Assembly: GCA_963723595.1 (NCBI GenBank)
Contig: CAVRRQ010000001.1
Location: 62,001 to 126,000, forward strand
Length of the DNA stretch: 64,000 bases
Reading direction: 5' to 3'
From: RYN-230 sp963723595
GTDB lineage: Bacteria > Actinomycetota > Actinomycetes > Streptosporangiales > Streptosporangiaceae
Below, one piece after another: positions 16,476 through 26,300 of the stretch; the stretch's first letter is position 1, and every line of letters starts with the position of its first letter. The notes under the pieces were generated by a model. The model was not told the origin of the DNA, did not search any database, and saw nothing but the letters and a program-made list of their open reading frames with translations. The position numbers and the translations under genes are program-made.

Positions 16476-17420
16476 ATGCGGGACACCAGCGCCTGGCCCG
16501 GCTCCCCGGGTGATCCCGGCGAGCCGGTCGTCGTGGAGCAGGTCGAGGGGTCTGCCCGCCCCGCCGTGTACTACCTGGCCGAGTCACGTGACGGCCTGTA
16601 CGTGCCCTACGTGGTGCGCACGCCCGCCGACGAGGGGCGGTTCCCGTTCGTCTACCTCGCCTACGGCAACGGCGGGGGCGGGATGGACTGGCTCCGGCAG
16701 TGGGTGCACACCCGCCCGTACATCATGGAGCGCCTCCTGGCCGCCGGCTACGCCTGCGGGTGGGGGCGGTACCGCACGGAGGTCAACCTCGGCTTCCACC
16801 GCGGGGGCCCGCTCATGGTCGATGGGCGGCAGGGCATGGAGGTCATGAACCGGTCGCCGCTGGAGTTCGAGGACGAGCTCGCCGTCCTCGAACATGTCCG
16901 CCGGCACCCGCAGGTGGACGCGGGCAACCTCGGCCATGTCGGCGTCAGCCACGCCGGCGAGATGCTGTTCAAGCTGGCCTTCCGGTACCCGGGGATCTTG
17001 CGGGCGGGCGTGGCCAGCGAGCCGGCGAATCACGAGTTCCTCGACCTCAGGCTGGGCGACGCCGCACCCGTCAACCCTGAGACCGGGCTGCGGGACATCG
17101 AGGAAATGCAGATGCAGGATCCGGCGTGGGTGAGGGCACGCGCCAACCTTCCGCTGGCCCAGGAGCGCATCGCCGCCATTGACGTGCCGATCCTCGTCAT
17201 GGGACGGGATGGCGATCATCTCCAGGGGATCTTCCGTCTCAGCTACGAGCTCCTCGAAGAGAGCGGCAAAGACGCCGGGTGGGTGTCCTGGGATCACCCG
17301 CTGCACGGTTACCTCTTCCCGCTGGCCGCCGGCGGGGCCACCGGTCCCGACCAGATCCAGGAGCGCGCGATCGACGGGGTCATCGCCTTCCTCGACCGCT
17401 ACATGAAGCCGGACGGATAG
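16476..17420 (+). CDS. alpha/beta hydrolase, prolyl-peptidase-like
   Basis: 314-residue cytoplasmic hydrolase. Nucleophile elbow GVSHAGEM, likely acid in MGRDGDHLQG, likely His in DHPLHGYLFP. The elbow G-x-S-x-x-G-E resembles S9-type peptidases and related esterases. It starts 8 bases after the VOC gene, so the two are probably co-transcribed. Confidence 0.78.
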   Translation: MRDTSAWPGSPGDPGEPVVVEQVEGSARPAVYYLAESRDGLYVPYVVRTPADEGRFPFVYLAYGNGGGGMDWLRQWVHTRPYIMERLLAAGYACGWGRYRTEVNLGFHRGGPLMVDGRQGMEVMNRSPLEFEDELAVLEHVRRHPQVDAGNLGHVGVSHAGEMLFKLAFRYPGILRAGVASEPANHEFLDLRLGDAAPVNPETGLRDIEEMQMQDPAWVRARANLPLAQERIAAIDVPILVMGRDGDHLQGIFRLSYELLEESGKDAGWVSWDHPLHGYLFPLAAGGATGPDQIQERAIDGVIAFLDRYMKPDG

Positions 17421-17539
17421 CCCGGCGCCGACGCCACGGCAGCCCCTAGTACGCCCGGAGGATGACGTCCTTACCCCAGGAGGATGATCTCTGCCGGGAT
17501 GGGCCTGGCGCGGTCGCCCGGGTCAGTAGCGTCTGCGCC

Positions 17540-18535
17540 ATGGTTATGGGACAGGCGGTGTACCGGACGGATGAACGGCCGGGCGGCCCGCCCGCCGTAT
17601 CGACGGCCGGGCTCACCAAGCGCTTCGGCGCCCGGACTGTGGTAGACGACGTGGCGCTGGCCATTCCCGCGGGGTCGGTCTGCGGGTTCGTCGGCCCGAA
17701 CGGGGCCGGCAAGACCACGACGATCCGGATGCTGCTCGGCCTGGTCCGCCCGACGTCTGGGAGCGGGACGATCCTGGGCGGGAGCCTCGCGGAACCCGCG
17801 ACCTACCTGGACAAGGTCGGTGCGCTCATCGAGGCGCCCGCGTTCTACCCGCAGCTGAGCGGCCGCGAGAACCTGAAGGCCCTCGCCCGCCTGGGGCGGC
17901 TCCCGCTGACCGAGGTCGATCCGGTCCTCGAGCGCTCCGGCCTGCTGGCCAGGGCGGGGGACCGCTACCGCTCGTACTCGCTGGGGATGAAGCAGCGGCT
18001 CGGCCTCGCGGCGGCCATGCTCGCCGGTCCCGAGCTGCTGATCCTCGACGAGCCGACGAACGGTCTCGACCCGGCGGGGATCGTCGAGATGCGCGGCCTG
18101 ATCAAGTCGTTCGCCGATGACGGGATCACGGTGCTCGTCTCCAGCCACCTGATCTCGGAGATCGAGCAGATCTGCGACTACGTGGTGATGATCAGGGCAG
18201 GCCGGCTTGTCCACCAAGGGAGCGTCGCGGAGCTGCGGGCCTCCCAGCAGGCGGAGTTCCTGGTCGCGCCCGAGCACGCCGCGGACCGCGACCTGCTGGC
18301 CACGCTCCTGCAGCAGGCCGGCTGCACGGTGGCGCCGGGGAACGCCGACGGCTTACTCCTCGTCGAGGCGCCGGGTGCCGGGGCGGCGGACCTGAACCGG
18401 CTCGCCGCGCAGAACGGGATCACCGTCCGCCAGCTCGCCGAGCGCACCCGCAGCCTTGAGCGGGCGTTCTTCGCGCTGACCGGGACGAAATCGGCCGACG
18501 TACCTGACGGCCAGGAGATGGGAGCGATCAGATGA
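17540..18535 (+). CDS. ABC transporter ATP-binding protein (exporter type)
   Basis: About 331 residues. Walker A GPNGAGKTT, signature YSLGMKQRL, Walker B LLILDEPTNGLDP, and a C-terminal extension as in bacitracin/antibiotic exporters. ATG 17540 is preceded by TAGCGT and 7 bases, the layout of a leaderless actinobacterial transcript; an ATG at 17462 would add 26 residues. It partners the permease with a 4-bp ATGA overlap. Confidence 0.87.
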   Translation: MVMGQAVYRTDERPGGPPAVSTAGLTKRFGARTVVDDVALAIPAGSVCGFVGPNGAGKTTTIRMLLGLVRPTSGSGTILGGSLAEPATYLDKVGALIEAPAFYPQLSGRENLKALARLGRLPLTEVDPVLERSGLLARAGDRYRSYSLGMKQRLGLAAAMLAGPELLILDEPTNGLDPAGIVEMRGLIKSFADDGITVLVSSHLISEIEQICDYVVMIRAGRLVHQGSVAELRASQQAEFLVAPEHAADRDLLATLLQQAGCTVAPGNADGLLLVEAPGAGAADLNRLAAQNGITVRQLAERTRSLERAFFALTGTKSADVPDGQEMGAIR

Positions 18536-19308
18536 TCTGGGCGGCGTTTGCCAGCGAGTGGACCAAGCTGCGGCGGCCGACGCTGTTTCTTTCGACCTTC
18601 CTGGGGCTGGCCGCGGCGGCCTCGCTCTTCGTGGTCCTGATGTTCTCCCAGGCCTCGCCGAACGGCGGGATCGTGACGCTGCACCAGCTCGCCCAGCCGG
18701 ATGGCCTGGTCATCGGCGTCGCCAGGGCCGCCATGCTGCTCGGTGTCGTGGCGTTCGGCATAGCGGCCTCCCAGGTCGCGAGCGAGTACAGTCTCGGCAC
18801 GCTGCGCCAGCTTCTCGTCCGCCAGCCGCGCCGGGCCGTTCTGCTGGCCGGCAAGATGCTCGGCGTGATCACCTTCCTGGTGCTCGCGCTCTGCTTCGCC
18901 GCGGTCGCCGCCCTGATCGTGGCGGTGCTGGCCGCGCACAGCCGCGGCGTCCCGACGGGCGCGTGGTTCACCGGGACCGGGCTCGGCGACCTGTTCCGCG
19001 AGCTCGGCGACCTCGCGCTCGCCACGATCGGCTACAGCGTGCTCGGGATGGCGCTCGGCCAGTTCGTCCGGTCAGCGGTGTTCGCGGTCATCGTCGGCTT
19101 CGCCTGGCTGATCGCCGTCGAGAACATCATCACGCGGATCGTGCCAAGCACCCAGCCGTGGCTGCCGGGCGCGTCGATCCTGGCGGTGGCGTCCGGCGGG
19201 GCCGAGGGCGTGAGCTACGGGCACGGGCTGCTCCTCGGCGCCGCCTACCTCGCCGTCGCGATCGCGGCGGCGATGACGGTGTTCCTCCGCAGCGACGTGA
19301 CGGCCTGA
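18532..19308 (+). CDS. ABC-2 type permease
   Basis: 258 residues, about six membrane helices (LFLSTFLGLAAAASLFVVLMF, then others to the C-terminus). The start MIWAAFASEWTKLRRP is typical of ABC-2 exporters. It overlaps the ATPase stop. Substrate unknown; families of this kind export antibiotics or lipids. Confidence 0.85.
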   Translation: MIWAAFASEWTKLRRPTLFLSTFLGLAAAASLFVVLMFSQASPNGGIVTLHQLAQPDGLVIGVARAAMLLGVVAFGIAASQVASEYSLGTLRQLLVRQPRRAVLLAGKMLGVITFLVLALCFAAVAALIVAVLAAHSRGVPTGAWFTGTGLGDLFRELGDLALATIGYSVLGMALGQFVRSAVFAVIVGFAWLIAVENIITRIVPSTQPWLPGASILAVASGGAEGVSYGHGLLLGAAYLAVAIAAAMTVFLRSDVTA

Positions 19309-19456
19309 CCGCGGGAGCCGTGCGCCTGGTTAGTGCCGCGCCAGGCAGCGTTCGCACTGTTCCCCAACGCAGTTCGGAGCCGCGCGTTCTGGGGCACTCC
19401 CCTCCCCTCCCTTCCTCTACTATTCAGGTTGTTCAGGATCCCTTGGGGAGGACGCC

Positions 19457-20725
19457 GTGGGCGCGGCAACGACGATCGTGAACGCGAAGGTGTTCGACGG
19501 GACGAAGTCGCAGGACTGGACTTCGGTCCGATTCGCTGACGGCCTGATCACCGAGTGCTCGGCCGCCTCGGCCGCCCAAGAAGGCGACGAAGTGATCGAC
19601 GCGGGCGGCGGGACGGTGCTTCCCGGTCTGATCGACGCGCACGTGCACCTCGTTCCCGGCGCTCTCGCACAATCGTTGACCTTCGGCGTGACCACCGTTC
19701 TCGACATGTTCAGCCAACCCGGCCTGGTGGCCAGCGCTAAGGAGCAGGCCGGCTCCCGTCCGGACGTGGCCGACGTGCGTTCCTCGGGTGTCGGTGCCAC
19801 CGCGCCCGGCGGGCACCCCTCGATGATGTACGCCCCGTTCCCGACGTTGACCGCCGCTGACCAGGCCGGGCAATTCGTGGCGGAACGGATCGCGGCGGGC
19901 TCGGACTATCTGAAGATCATCTCCGGCACCGGGGGTCTATGGCCGTCGCTGGACCCCGAAACCATCCAGGCACTGGTCATTGCCGCGCACACCCGCGGCC
20001 TGGTCGTCGTCGCTCACGTGAGCTCGACGGCCGGTGCGGGGGAGGTCGTGTCCGCCGGTGTCGATGTGGTGGCCCACGTCCCTGCGAACGCCGAGCTGGA
20101 CAAGGCCCTGGCCGGACGCATGGCCGAAGCCGGAATCGTGGTCGGTCCGACGCTGGCCACCATCGAGAACACCCTCGGTGAACCGGGTGGCGCAGCCGTG
20201 GTAGCGGACCCGCGGCTGGCTGAAACGCTCGGCGACGCCTGGGCACGCCGGCTGACTTCGGATGCCCCGGGATGGCATGGCCGGCAAATGCCGCCCTACT
20301 CCCGGGCCGAGGACAACGTGCGGCGACTGGCCGATGCGGGGGTCACTCTGCTGGCGGGCACGGATGCCCCGAACCCGGGGACCGTGTTCGGGGCAAGCCT
20401 GCACCGGGAGCTCGAACTCCTTGTCCGGTGCGGCATCAGCCCGGCGCAGGCCCTGGCCGCTGCGACGGCGCAGCCGGCACGAGTGTTCGGCCTCGCCGAC
20501 CGGGGGCGTGTCGCCGCCGGGCAGCGCGCGGACCTGGTCCTCGTGTCGGGTGACCCGTTGACGGACATCACCGCGACGCGCGCCATTGAGCGGATATGGC
20601 GCGGAGGCATAGCCTGCGATCGGCACGCCTTCGTCGCGAGCGCTGCCGAAGCTGAGCAGCTTGACGCTTTCGACGCCCAGCTCGCCAAGGTCGTGGCGGC
20701 CGTGCGCGAACGCTGGTCCGGCTGA
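19457..20725 (+). CDS. amidohydrolase family protein (imidazolonepropionase-like)
   Basis: 422 residues, TIM-barrel metal hydrolase. Metal ligands: HVHL near residue 61, Lys in SDYLKIISG, His in VVVAHVSS and HVPANAE, Asp in LLAGTDAPNPG. C-terminal small beta domain GRVAAGQRADLVLVSGDPL. GGGAGGAC precedes the GTG. This branch includes prolidase- and imidazolonepropionase-like enzymes; substrate unknown. A short AT-poor gap (19309-19456) separates it from the exporter. Confidence 0.87.
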   Translation: MGAATTIVNAKVFDGTKSQDWTSVRFADGLITECSAASAAQEGDEVIDAGGGTVLPGLIDAHVHLVPGALAQSLTFGVTTVLDMFSQPGLVASAKEQAGSRPDVADVRSSGVGATAPGGHPSMMYAPFPTLTAADQAGQFVAERIAAGSDYLKIISGTGGLWPSLDPETIQALVIAAHTRGLVVVAHVSSTAGAGEVVSAGVDVVAHVPANAELDKALAGRMAEAGIVVGPTLATIENTLGEPGGAAVVADPRLAETLGDAWARRLTSDAPGWHGRQMPPYSRAEDNVRRLADAGVTLLAGTDAPNPGTVFGASLHRELELLVRCGISPAQALAAATAQPARVFGLADRGRVAAGQRADLVLVSGDPLTDITATRAIERIWRGGIACDRHAFVASAAEAEQLDAFDAQLAKVVAAVRERWSG

Positions 20726-20745
20726 TCCGGGGGACACGACCGGCA

Positions 20746-21192
20746 CTAGGTCGTGACCACGGTGACGACGGTATGGCCGATCTTGACCTTGTCGCCTTTC
20801 TTCAGCAGCTGAGCCGCGTGGATCCGGCGCCCGTTGAGCCAGGTGCCGTTCCTTGACCCCATGTCTTCGACGTACCACAGGCCGTGGGCGGCCCGGAAGC
20901 GGGCGTGCTGGACGGAGGCGAAGTCGTCTCCGATGACGAGCGTGCCCTGGCGCCCGGCCGTGAAGCTGGTCACAAAGGTGTGCTGCTGGTCTCCGGCCTG
21001 AAGGACCAGGGACTGGCCGGGGACGGCATCGGCGAGGGTGACGCCGGTCTGCCCGGCGACCGCGGACACGGCGGCCTTCCAGGCTTGTTGCTCCTCCTCG
21101 GTGCTGTCTTCCCACGGCGGGAGAGAGCCAGCCTGGGAGGCCCGGTGGGCTTCGTAAGCAGTTCGCGCGAGGTGCTCGAGGCCGACGGTCAC
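20746..21192 (-). CDS. FHA-domain protein with N-terminal PPW helical module
   Basis: 148 residues. The C-terminal FHA domain (about 70-148) carries the phosphothreonine-binding pattern VIGDDFASVQHARF and MGSRNGTWLNGRRI. The first 50 residues, LARTAYEAHRASQAGSLPPWED, form a small helical module seen in phage and RyR-like proteins. The start GTG 21192 is the only option after the in-frame stop upstream. Likely binds a phosphorylated partner of a Ser/Thr kinase. Confidence 0.85.
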   Translation of the reverse strand: MTVGLEHLARTAYEAHRASQAGSLPPWEDSTEEEQQAWKAAVSAVAGQTGVTLADAVPGQSLVLQAGDQQHTFVTSFTAGRQGTLVIGDDFASVQHARFRAAHGLWYVEDMGSRNGTWLNGRRIHAAQLLKKGDKVKIGHTVVTVVTT

Positions 21193-21306
21193 GTCTTCGA
21201 TGATGCCAGAGGCGCGGTGGTAGCGGTCCGGAAACGTGTCCTAGCAGCCTGCGCATATGCCCCCAGAGCATGGACTGGCTTACCCTGGGGGAGAGCTGGA
21301 GGCGTC

Positions 21307-22797
21307 ATGGAAAAGCGTTCACACCCGGGTCAGACCTCGCGAGCCGGGACCACGCAGGCGGCGGCCTCAACCTTCGCGTCAGCGTGGCGGCGGGCCCACC
21401 TGACGGTGGATGAGCGGGTGGCCAGGGGCCGGGGCGCCCGCCAGGAGGCGCCCCGGTCGAGCCACGGGCGGTGGGCACCCGCACCGGACCGCCCGGATCC
21501 GGTCGCCCTGCTCGAAGAGCAGGCGGAGAGCCGGGTCGCCCAACTGGTCCCTATCCGGTACGGGCGGATGCTGGTCTCCCCCTTCACCTTCTACCGGGGG
21601 GCCGCGCTGATCATGGCGGCCGACCTGGCGGCGACCCCTCAGTCCGGGGTCACCGTGCAGCTGTGCGGTGACGCGCACCTGTCGAATTTCGGGCTGTTCG
21701 GCAGCCCCGAGCGGCGGATGCTGTTCGACATCAACGATTTCGACGAGACCCTGCCCGGCCCGTGGGAGTGGGACGTCAAGCGCCTGGCGGCCAGTTTCGA
21801 GGTGATGGGACGCGACCGCGGCTTCAGCCCCGCCGACCGCCGGGACATCGTCATGGCCGGGGTCAAGGAGTACCGGGACCGCATGCGCGAGGCGGCCGGG
21901 ATGCGCTCCCTGGATGCGTGGTACGAGCATCTGGAGGCCGGGATGCTGCTCAAGCTGGTCCGCAAGGAGGTGCGCGTCAAGCGGGTCAGCAAGAAGGAGG
22001 CGCGGGCGACCCAGGAGATGGTGGCCAAGGCGCGTACCCGCGACAGCACACGGGTGTTCGCCAGGCGGGCGGACGACGTCGACGGTGAACCACGGATCGT
22101 CGCCGACCCCCCGCTCATCATCCCGATCGAGGACCTGATCCAGCCCGGGTCGTCATGGGAAGACCCCGCCCCGATGATCAAGAAACTGCTCAGCTCCTAC
22201 CGGCGCACGCTCGGGCGCCAGCACCACCCGGTCGAGGAGTACCGCTACGCCCACGTGGCCCACAAGATCGTGGGCGTGGGCAGCGTCGGCACCCGCTGCT
22301 ACATCATGCTGATGCTCGGCCGGGACCACAACGACCCGTTGTTCCTGCAGGTCAAGGAGGCGCAAGCGTCCGTGCTCGAACGCTTCCTGGGCCCGAGCGC
22401 CTACTCCCACCATGGCGAGCGGGTGGTAGCCGGGCAGCGCCTGATGCAGGGCGCGACCGACATCTTCCTGGGCTGGCAGCGCATCAAGGGCTTGGACGGC
22501 GTGACCCGTGACTACTACGTGCGCCAGTTCCAGGACTGGAAGGGCAGCGCGGACGTGGACACCATGCTCCCCCCCGGGGCCGCCCTGTACTCGCGCATCT
22601 GCGCAGCGACCCTGGCCCGGGCGCACGCCCGCTGGGGCGACCGCATCGCCATTGCCTCCTACCTGGGCCGGGGGGATGCTTTCGACCGCGCGATCGCGGA
22701 CTTCTCCGCCGCGTACGCCGACCAGAACGAGCGGGATTACGCTGCGTTCAGCGCAGCCGTTGAGTCGGGGCGGCTGACCGCCCGGACCGGGCTGTAA
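21307..22797 (+). CDS. DUF2252 family protein
   Basis: 496 residues, a DUF2252 protein with a predicted kinase/aminoglycoside-phosphotransferase-like fold. Motifs: FYRGAALIMAADLA, QLCGDAHLSNFGLF (catalytic-loop-like), LFDINDFDETLPGPWEWDVKRL (metal-binding-like). GGAGG lies before ATG 21307. Divergent from the FHA gene. Activity unproven; found widely in actinobacteria. Confidence 0.87.
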   Translation: MEKRSHPGQTSRAGTTQAAASTFASAWRRAHLTVDERVARGRGARQEAPRSSHGRWAPAPDRPDPVALLEEQAESRVAQLVPIRYGRMLVSPFTFYRGAALIMAADLAATPQSGVTVQLCGDAHLSNFGLFGSPERRMLFDINDFDETLPGPWEWDVKRLAASFEVMGRDRGFSPADRRDIVMAGVKEYRDRMREAAGMRSLDAWYEHLEAGMLLKLVRKEVRVKRVSKKEARATQEMVAKARTRDSTRVFARRADDVDGEPRIVADPPLIIPIEDLIQPGSSWEDPAPMIKKLLSSYRRTLGRQHHPVEEYRYAHVAHKIVGVGSVGTRCYIMLMLGRDHNDPLFLQVKEAQASVLERFLGPSAYSHHGERVVAGQRLMQGATDIFLGWQRIKGLDGVTRDYYVRQFQDWKGSADVDTMLPPGAALYSRICAATLARAHARWGDRIAIASYLGRGDAFDRAIADFSAAYADQNERDYAAFSAAVESGRLTARTGL

Positions 22798-22821
22798 CCC
22801 TGACCGGCCAGGTCCCCGGGG

Positions 22822-23763
22822 TCACTGGCCGGTGAGCGGTGCGGGCCGGCTGGCCTCGGTCCATGGCCGGGCGGAGCGTTCGGCGACCGTGATGAGCCTC
22901 TCCAGCCGCGGCAGCGCCACGGAGGTGAGGAACTCCTGACGGTGCTGGCCGGTGAGGCTGACGACTTCGCGCCACACGGAGCGGCCGGCGATGAAACCGG
23001 ATGCGCCCCCTTCCTCGGCTGCGATCCGGATGATGTCGGTGAACTGGTCGAAGGGAACCCCGGCGGACAGGACGGCCCAGGGCCGGCCGAGGATCCCGGC
23101 CAGCCGCCGGCAGCCTTCCGGTGAACCGGGATATTCGAGCTTGAGCAGGTCGATGTCCAGGTCGTTGAGGGCGCGGGCCGACTCGATAATGGCGTCTTCG
23201 CGGGCCTGGCCGTGCAGGTCTTCCCCGGGTCGCGTATACACGAGGTTCTCGATGACCACGGGGACACCCGTGGCGCGGCAGTCGCGGATGATCTCTTCGC
23301 AGACGGCCAGCGCCTCGGCGACGAGGTCCGGCTGGCCGGGGGCGGGGGCCGGGCGGTCGGCGCGGAGCTGGACGAAGAACTTGAGGACATCGCCGCCCTG
23401 GTCAAGGACCCAGTGAGCGTCCAGGGCCGGGTCGCGGTGGGTGCGCGGCTCGCCCTGGTAGGTGCGCCGCTCGGAGGGTTCGGCGGCGACGAGCAGCCCG
23501 CAGCTGGGGGCGAGCGCCCTGGCCGCGGTGATGGCCGGAATGCCGTAGGTCGGGTCGGACAGCAGGCCGCTCGCGGCAGGCGTCAGCACCCGGGCGACGT
23601 CAGCTTTCGCGGTGCGCAGGTCGTCGTCGCTCGCGTCCAGGCCCGCGGCCGTGAACATGCGGCGCAGGGTGTTGCGCTGGTCCATGGCGATGATGGAGAA
23701 CACCTGACTGCCGGGGGCGATGTCGTCCAGCGTGCCGGTCCGGGTTTTCGTGGCGTGGGTCAT
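22822..23763 (-). CDS. class I aldolase, LacD/YihT-like
   Basis: 313 residues, DeoC/LacD superfamily TIM barrel. The probable Schiff-base Lys is near residue 208 in LDIDLLKLEYPG; the following PWAVLSAGVPFDQF and GGASGFIAGRSVW match tagatose-1,6-bisphosphate and sulfofructose-phosphate aldolases. Expected reaction: retro-aldol cleavage of a ketose phosphate to dihydroxyacetone phosphate and an aldehyde. It overlaps the FGGY kinase (4 bp), the last gene of the LacI1 operon. Substrate not determinable here. Confidence 0.82.
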   Translation of the reverse strand: MTHATKTRTGTLDDIAPGSQVFSIIAMDQRNTLRRMFTAAGLDASDDDLRTAKADVARVLTPAASGLLSDPTYGIPAITAARALAPSCGLLVAAEPSERRTYQGEPRTHRDPALDAHWVLDQGGDVLKFFVQLRADRPAPAPGQPDLVAEALAVCEEIIRDCRATGVPVVIENLVYTRPGEDLHGQAREDAIIESARALNDLDIDLLKLEYPGSPEGCRRLAGILGRPWAVLSAGVPFDQFTDIIRIAAEEGGASGFIAGRSVWREVVSLTGQHRQEFLTSVALPRLERLITVAERSARPWTEASRPAPLTGQ

Positions 23764-25178
23764 TTCGTTCCTTGGTCGAGGATGAATTCGGCGAGGGGCA
23801 GGCCCGCGCCGTCGAGGGCGAACGAGGCCAGCAGGGCGGCCCCGGTGACACCCGGCTGCGGGGCAGCCGAGAAGCTCATCGCGTCGATGGCGGCTACCTT
23901 GGCCGCGCGCACGCTGGCCATCTGGGTCCATCCCCCGGCGGCGATGGCCCGCCGGTGCGGGCCGACGATCTTCTCGATGTCATCGAGCAAGAGCCCGGTC
24001 TGGGCCGCCGTATAACGCACCGCCGCCGTCCAGACCGAGGCGGGGGAGGCGGCGTCCTGAATCCGGATGACGACGTCGTCCTGGGTCCGGCCGTCGCCAG
24101 TCACCGACAGGCCGGCGGGCAGGTCACCGACGCTCAGGCTGGCCTGGTCGAGGGCCGCCCGGGCCGGGCCGGACTCGGCTCCCAGGGCCGCCAGCACGCG
24201 CCGCAGCAGCAGTCCGCCGCTGACCCCGGCCAGGAGCAGGCTGGTGTCCGGCAGCACGTGCCGCCCGATCGACCAGCCCGCGCTGACGACGCGCTGGCGC
24301 CCGGCCTCATCCAGCGTCCCGGGGATGGAGCGGGCCAGCACGTCCGCGGTGCCGCTCGAGTTGAACAGCTCGTCGGCCTGGACCGCGCCCACGCCGATGG
24401 CCGCCACCGGATGGTCGTGCCCGGCCACCGTCAGCACGGCGTCCGCGGCGCAGGAGACCACGCCGTCGTGCCGCAGGCAGCCCGCGCGGACGCCAGCCGG
24501 CCGTTCCTCGGGCAGGATCTGGGCGGACAGCCCGGCCACGGCCAGGGCATCGGGCCAGGCCTCGCCGGTGCCCTGGTCGATGAGACCCGTCCGGGAGGCC
24601 AGCGATGGCTCGCGAACCGGGTCGCCGCCCAGGGCGAAGACGATCCATTCGGGCACGCTCATCCAGGTCGATGCGCGGCCGGGCCGGTATCCGCTGTCGC
24701 GTAGCCACATCAGCTTGGCGATGCTGGCCTGGCTCGACCACCGGAGTCCGGTCGTGCGCTCGAACCTGGCGGCAAACCCGGGGGATTCCCGGGCCGCCTG
24801 CCCGAGCTCGTGGTCGCCGCGGTGATCGAACCAGGCGATCACCGGCGCGGCCGGCCGCCCCGCCGCATCGAGCAGCACGCCGCTCTCGGCCAGGCCGGTC
24901 ACGCCGATGCTGCGTACTCGGACCGGTCCCCACGCTGATTCGGCCGCCCGTACGGTGGACCCGATCAGTTCCACGGCCATATCGAGGAGGCGGCCCGGGT
25001 CGATCTCGGTCTGGCCGCAGCCACTGGTGTGCCACGGGGTCAGCTGCTCCAGATACGGCGTGCCGCGCTGCGACGCCTCCGCAGCCGGGGTGCCGGGCCG
25101 TGACGCCGGCCGGGCCACGGCCTTGGCTGAGGTGGTGCCGATGTCGATGCCGAGGACGACATCCGTGCTGGATGTCAT
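23760..25178 (-). CDS. FGGY-family carbohydrate kinase
   Basis: 472 residues. N-terminal phosphate-binding motif GIDIGTTSAKA, sugar region VIAWFDHRGD, C-terminal ADP-binding AAGGWTQM. It lacks the SGQMHG box of xylulokinase, so it probably acts on another sugar or polyol. It overlaps both neighbours by 4 bp in a lacI-kinase-aldolase operon. The pairing implies that its product is the aldolase substrate. Confidence 0.85.
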   Translation of the reverse strand: MTSSTDVVLGIDIGTTSAKAVARPASRPGTPAAEASQRGTPYLEQLTPWHTSGCGQTEIDPGRLLDMAVELIGSTVRAAESAWGPVRVRSIGVTGLAESGVLLDAAGRPAAPVIAWFDHRGDHELGQAARESPGFAARFERTTGLRWSSQASIAKLMWLRDSGYRPGRASTWMSVPEWIVFALGGDPVREPSLASRTGLIDQGTGEAWPDALAVAGLSAQILPEERPAGVRAGCLRHDGVVSCAADAVLTVAGHDHPVAAIGVGAVQADELFNSSGTADVLARSIPGTLDEAGRQRVVSAGWSIGRHVLPDTSLLLAGVSGGLLLRRVLAALGAESGPARAALDQASLSVGDLPAGLSVTGDGRTQDDVVIRIQDAASPASVWTAAVRYTAAQTGLLLDDIEKIVGPHRRAIAAGGWTQMASVRAAKVAAIDAMSFSAAPQPGVTGAALLASFALDGAGLPLAEFILDQGTK

Positions 25179-26218
25179 GGGCGCAGCTCCCCGGAGCCGC
25201 GTTCGATGATCCTGGCCGGCACCTGGATGCGCTCCACCGGCAGGCCGGGCTGGGCCAGGCGCGCCAGGAGCCGCGCCGCGGCCGCGCGGCCGACCTCATG
25301 ACCGGGATGATCAACGACGGTGACGGCCGGCCGCAGGGCATCGGCCATGGGGAAGTCGCCGAACGAGACGAGGGCGATGTCCGTGCGCCCGGCCGAGTGC
25401 AAGGCCGGCACCACGCCCAGCGACGCCCGCGTGGCGGCGCTCAGGATGGCCGTCGGCGGGCGGGGCCCGCCGATCAGGGCGGACACCGCCCCGGCGGCGG
25501 CCTGACTGGTAGCGCACTCGCAGTTGACCAGTTGCTCGTCTGCCTCGACCCCGTGACGAGCCAGGGCATCGCGGTAACCCCGGAGGCGGGCGGCTGAGGT
25601 GGGGATGGCGGGCGTGTCGCCCACGTAGGCGATGCGCCGGTGCCCGTGGGCGATCAGGTGAGCCACCGCGTCGAAGGCCGCGCGATGGTCATCGATCTCG
25701 ACCAGGTCCGCGGACAGGCCCGGCGCCGGGCGGTCGATGAGCACGACGGGTACCCGCCGCGGGTCGAGCCAGGAATGGTCAGCGCCGGTCGGGCAGAGCA
25801 GCAGCCCAGCGACCCGCCGTTGCATCATGCGCCCGATGACGTCCCGTTCCCAGTCAGCATCGCGCCGGGTGCTGGTGACGAGCACCGGCCGGCCGTGACG
25901 CGACATCTCCTGCTCCACCGCGTCGATGACTTCGGCGAAGAACGGGTCGGCGATGGACTCCACGACGAACCCGACCGCGGTATCCGTTCCGGCTCGCAGC
26001 GACCGGGCCATCGCGTCTGGCTCGAAGCGGAGTTCGAGCATCGCGTCGCGGACCCGCTGCCGGGTGACCGGCGCGACCCGCGGATCGTCGTTCAGGACCC
26101 GCGACGCGGTGCGCAGGCTCACCCCGGCCGCCTGCGCGACATCGAGCAGCCGGCTCGCGGGCGGGCGTCCGCCGGCCTCCGGTGCGCCGCGAGGCGCTGA
26201 CGTTGCCATCGATGGCAT
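25175..26218 (-). CDS. LacI-family regulator (LacI1)
   Basis: About 347 residues. Helix-turn-helix LLDVAQAAGVSLRTASRVLN near residue 25, hinge and periplasmic-binding-like effector domain (VGFVVESIADPFFAEVIDAV). The start ATG 26218 or 26209 lies inside a perfect palindrome, pointing to autorepression. First gene of the operon with the FGGY kinase and aldolase. Confidence 0.88.
   Translation of the reverse strand: MPSMATSAPRGAPEAGGRPPASRLLDVAQAAGVSLRTASRVLNDDPRVAPVTRQRVRDAMLELRFEPDAMARSLRAGTDTAVGFVVESIADPFFAEVIDAVEQEMSRHGRPVLVTSTRRDADWERDVIGRMMQRRVAGLLLCPTGADHSWLDPRRVPVVLIDRPAPGLSADLVEIDDHRAAFDAVAHLIAHGHRRIAYVGDTPAIPTSAARLRGYRDALARHGVEADEQLVNCECATSQAAAGAVSALIGGPRPPTAILSAATRASLGVVPALHSAGRTDIALVSFGDFPMADALRPAVTVVDHPGHEVGRAAAARLLARLAQPGLPVERIQVPARIIERGSGELRP
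26204..26217. promoter_or_regulatory. LacI operator O1, perfect 14-bp palindrome
   Basis: TGCCATCGATGGCA with central CG, overlapping the LacI1 start region. Fits TGNCATCGRTGNCA, the motif shared with sites at 26239-26252, 30407 and 30496. Confidence 0.7.
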
Positions 26219-26238
26219 ACCTCGATTGTGCGAGATTG

Positions 26239-26252
26239 CGCCATCGATGGCA
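26239..26252. promoter_or_regulatory. LacI operator O2, second copy of the palindrome
   Basis: CGCCATCGATGGCA, a perfect 12-bp palindrome core at 26240-26251, centred 35 bp upstream of O1. It differs from O1 only in the first base. Two sites in tandem suggest cooperative repression of LacI1 and its operon. Confidence 0.65.
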
Positions 26253-26300
26253 AGACCGGGGGAGAACCTGCCGGGAAAGGTGTTTCGCGACGGGCCGGGC

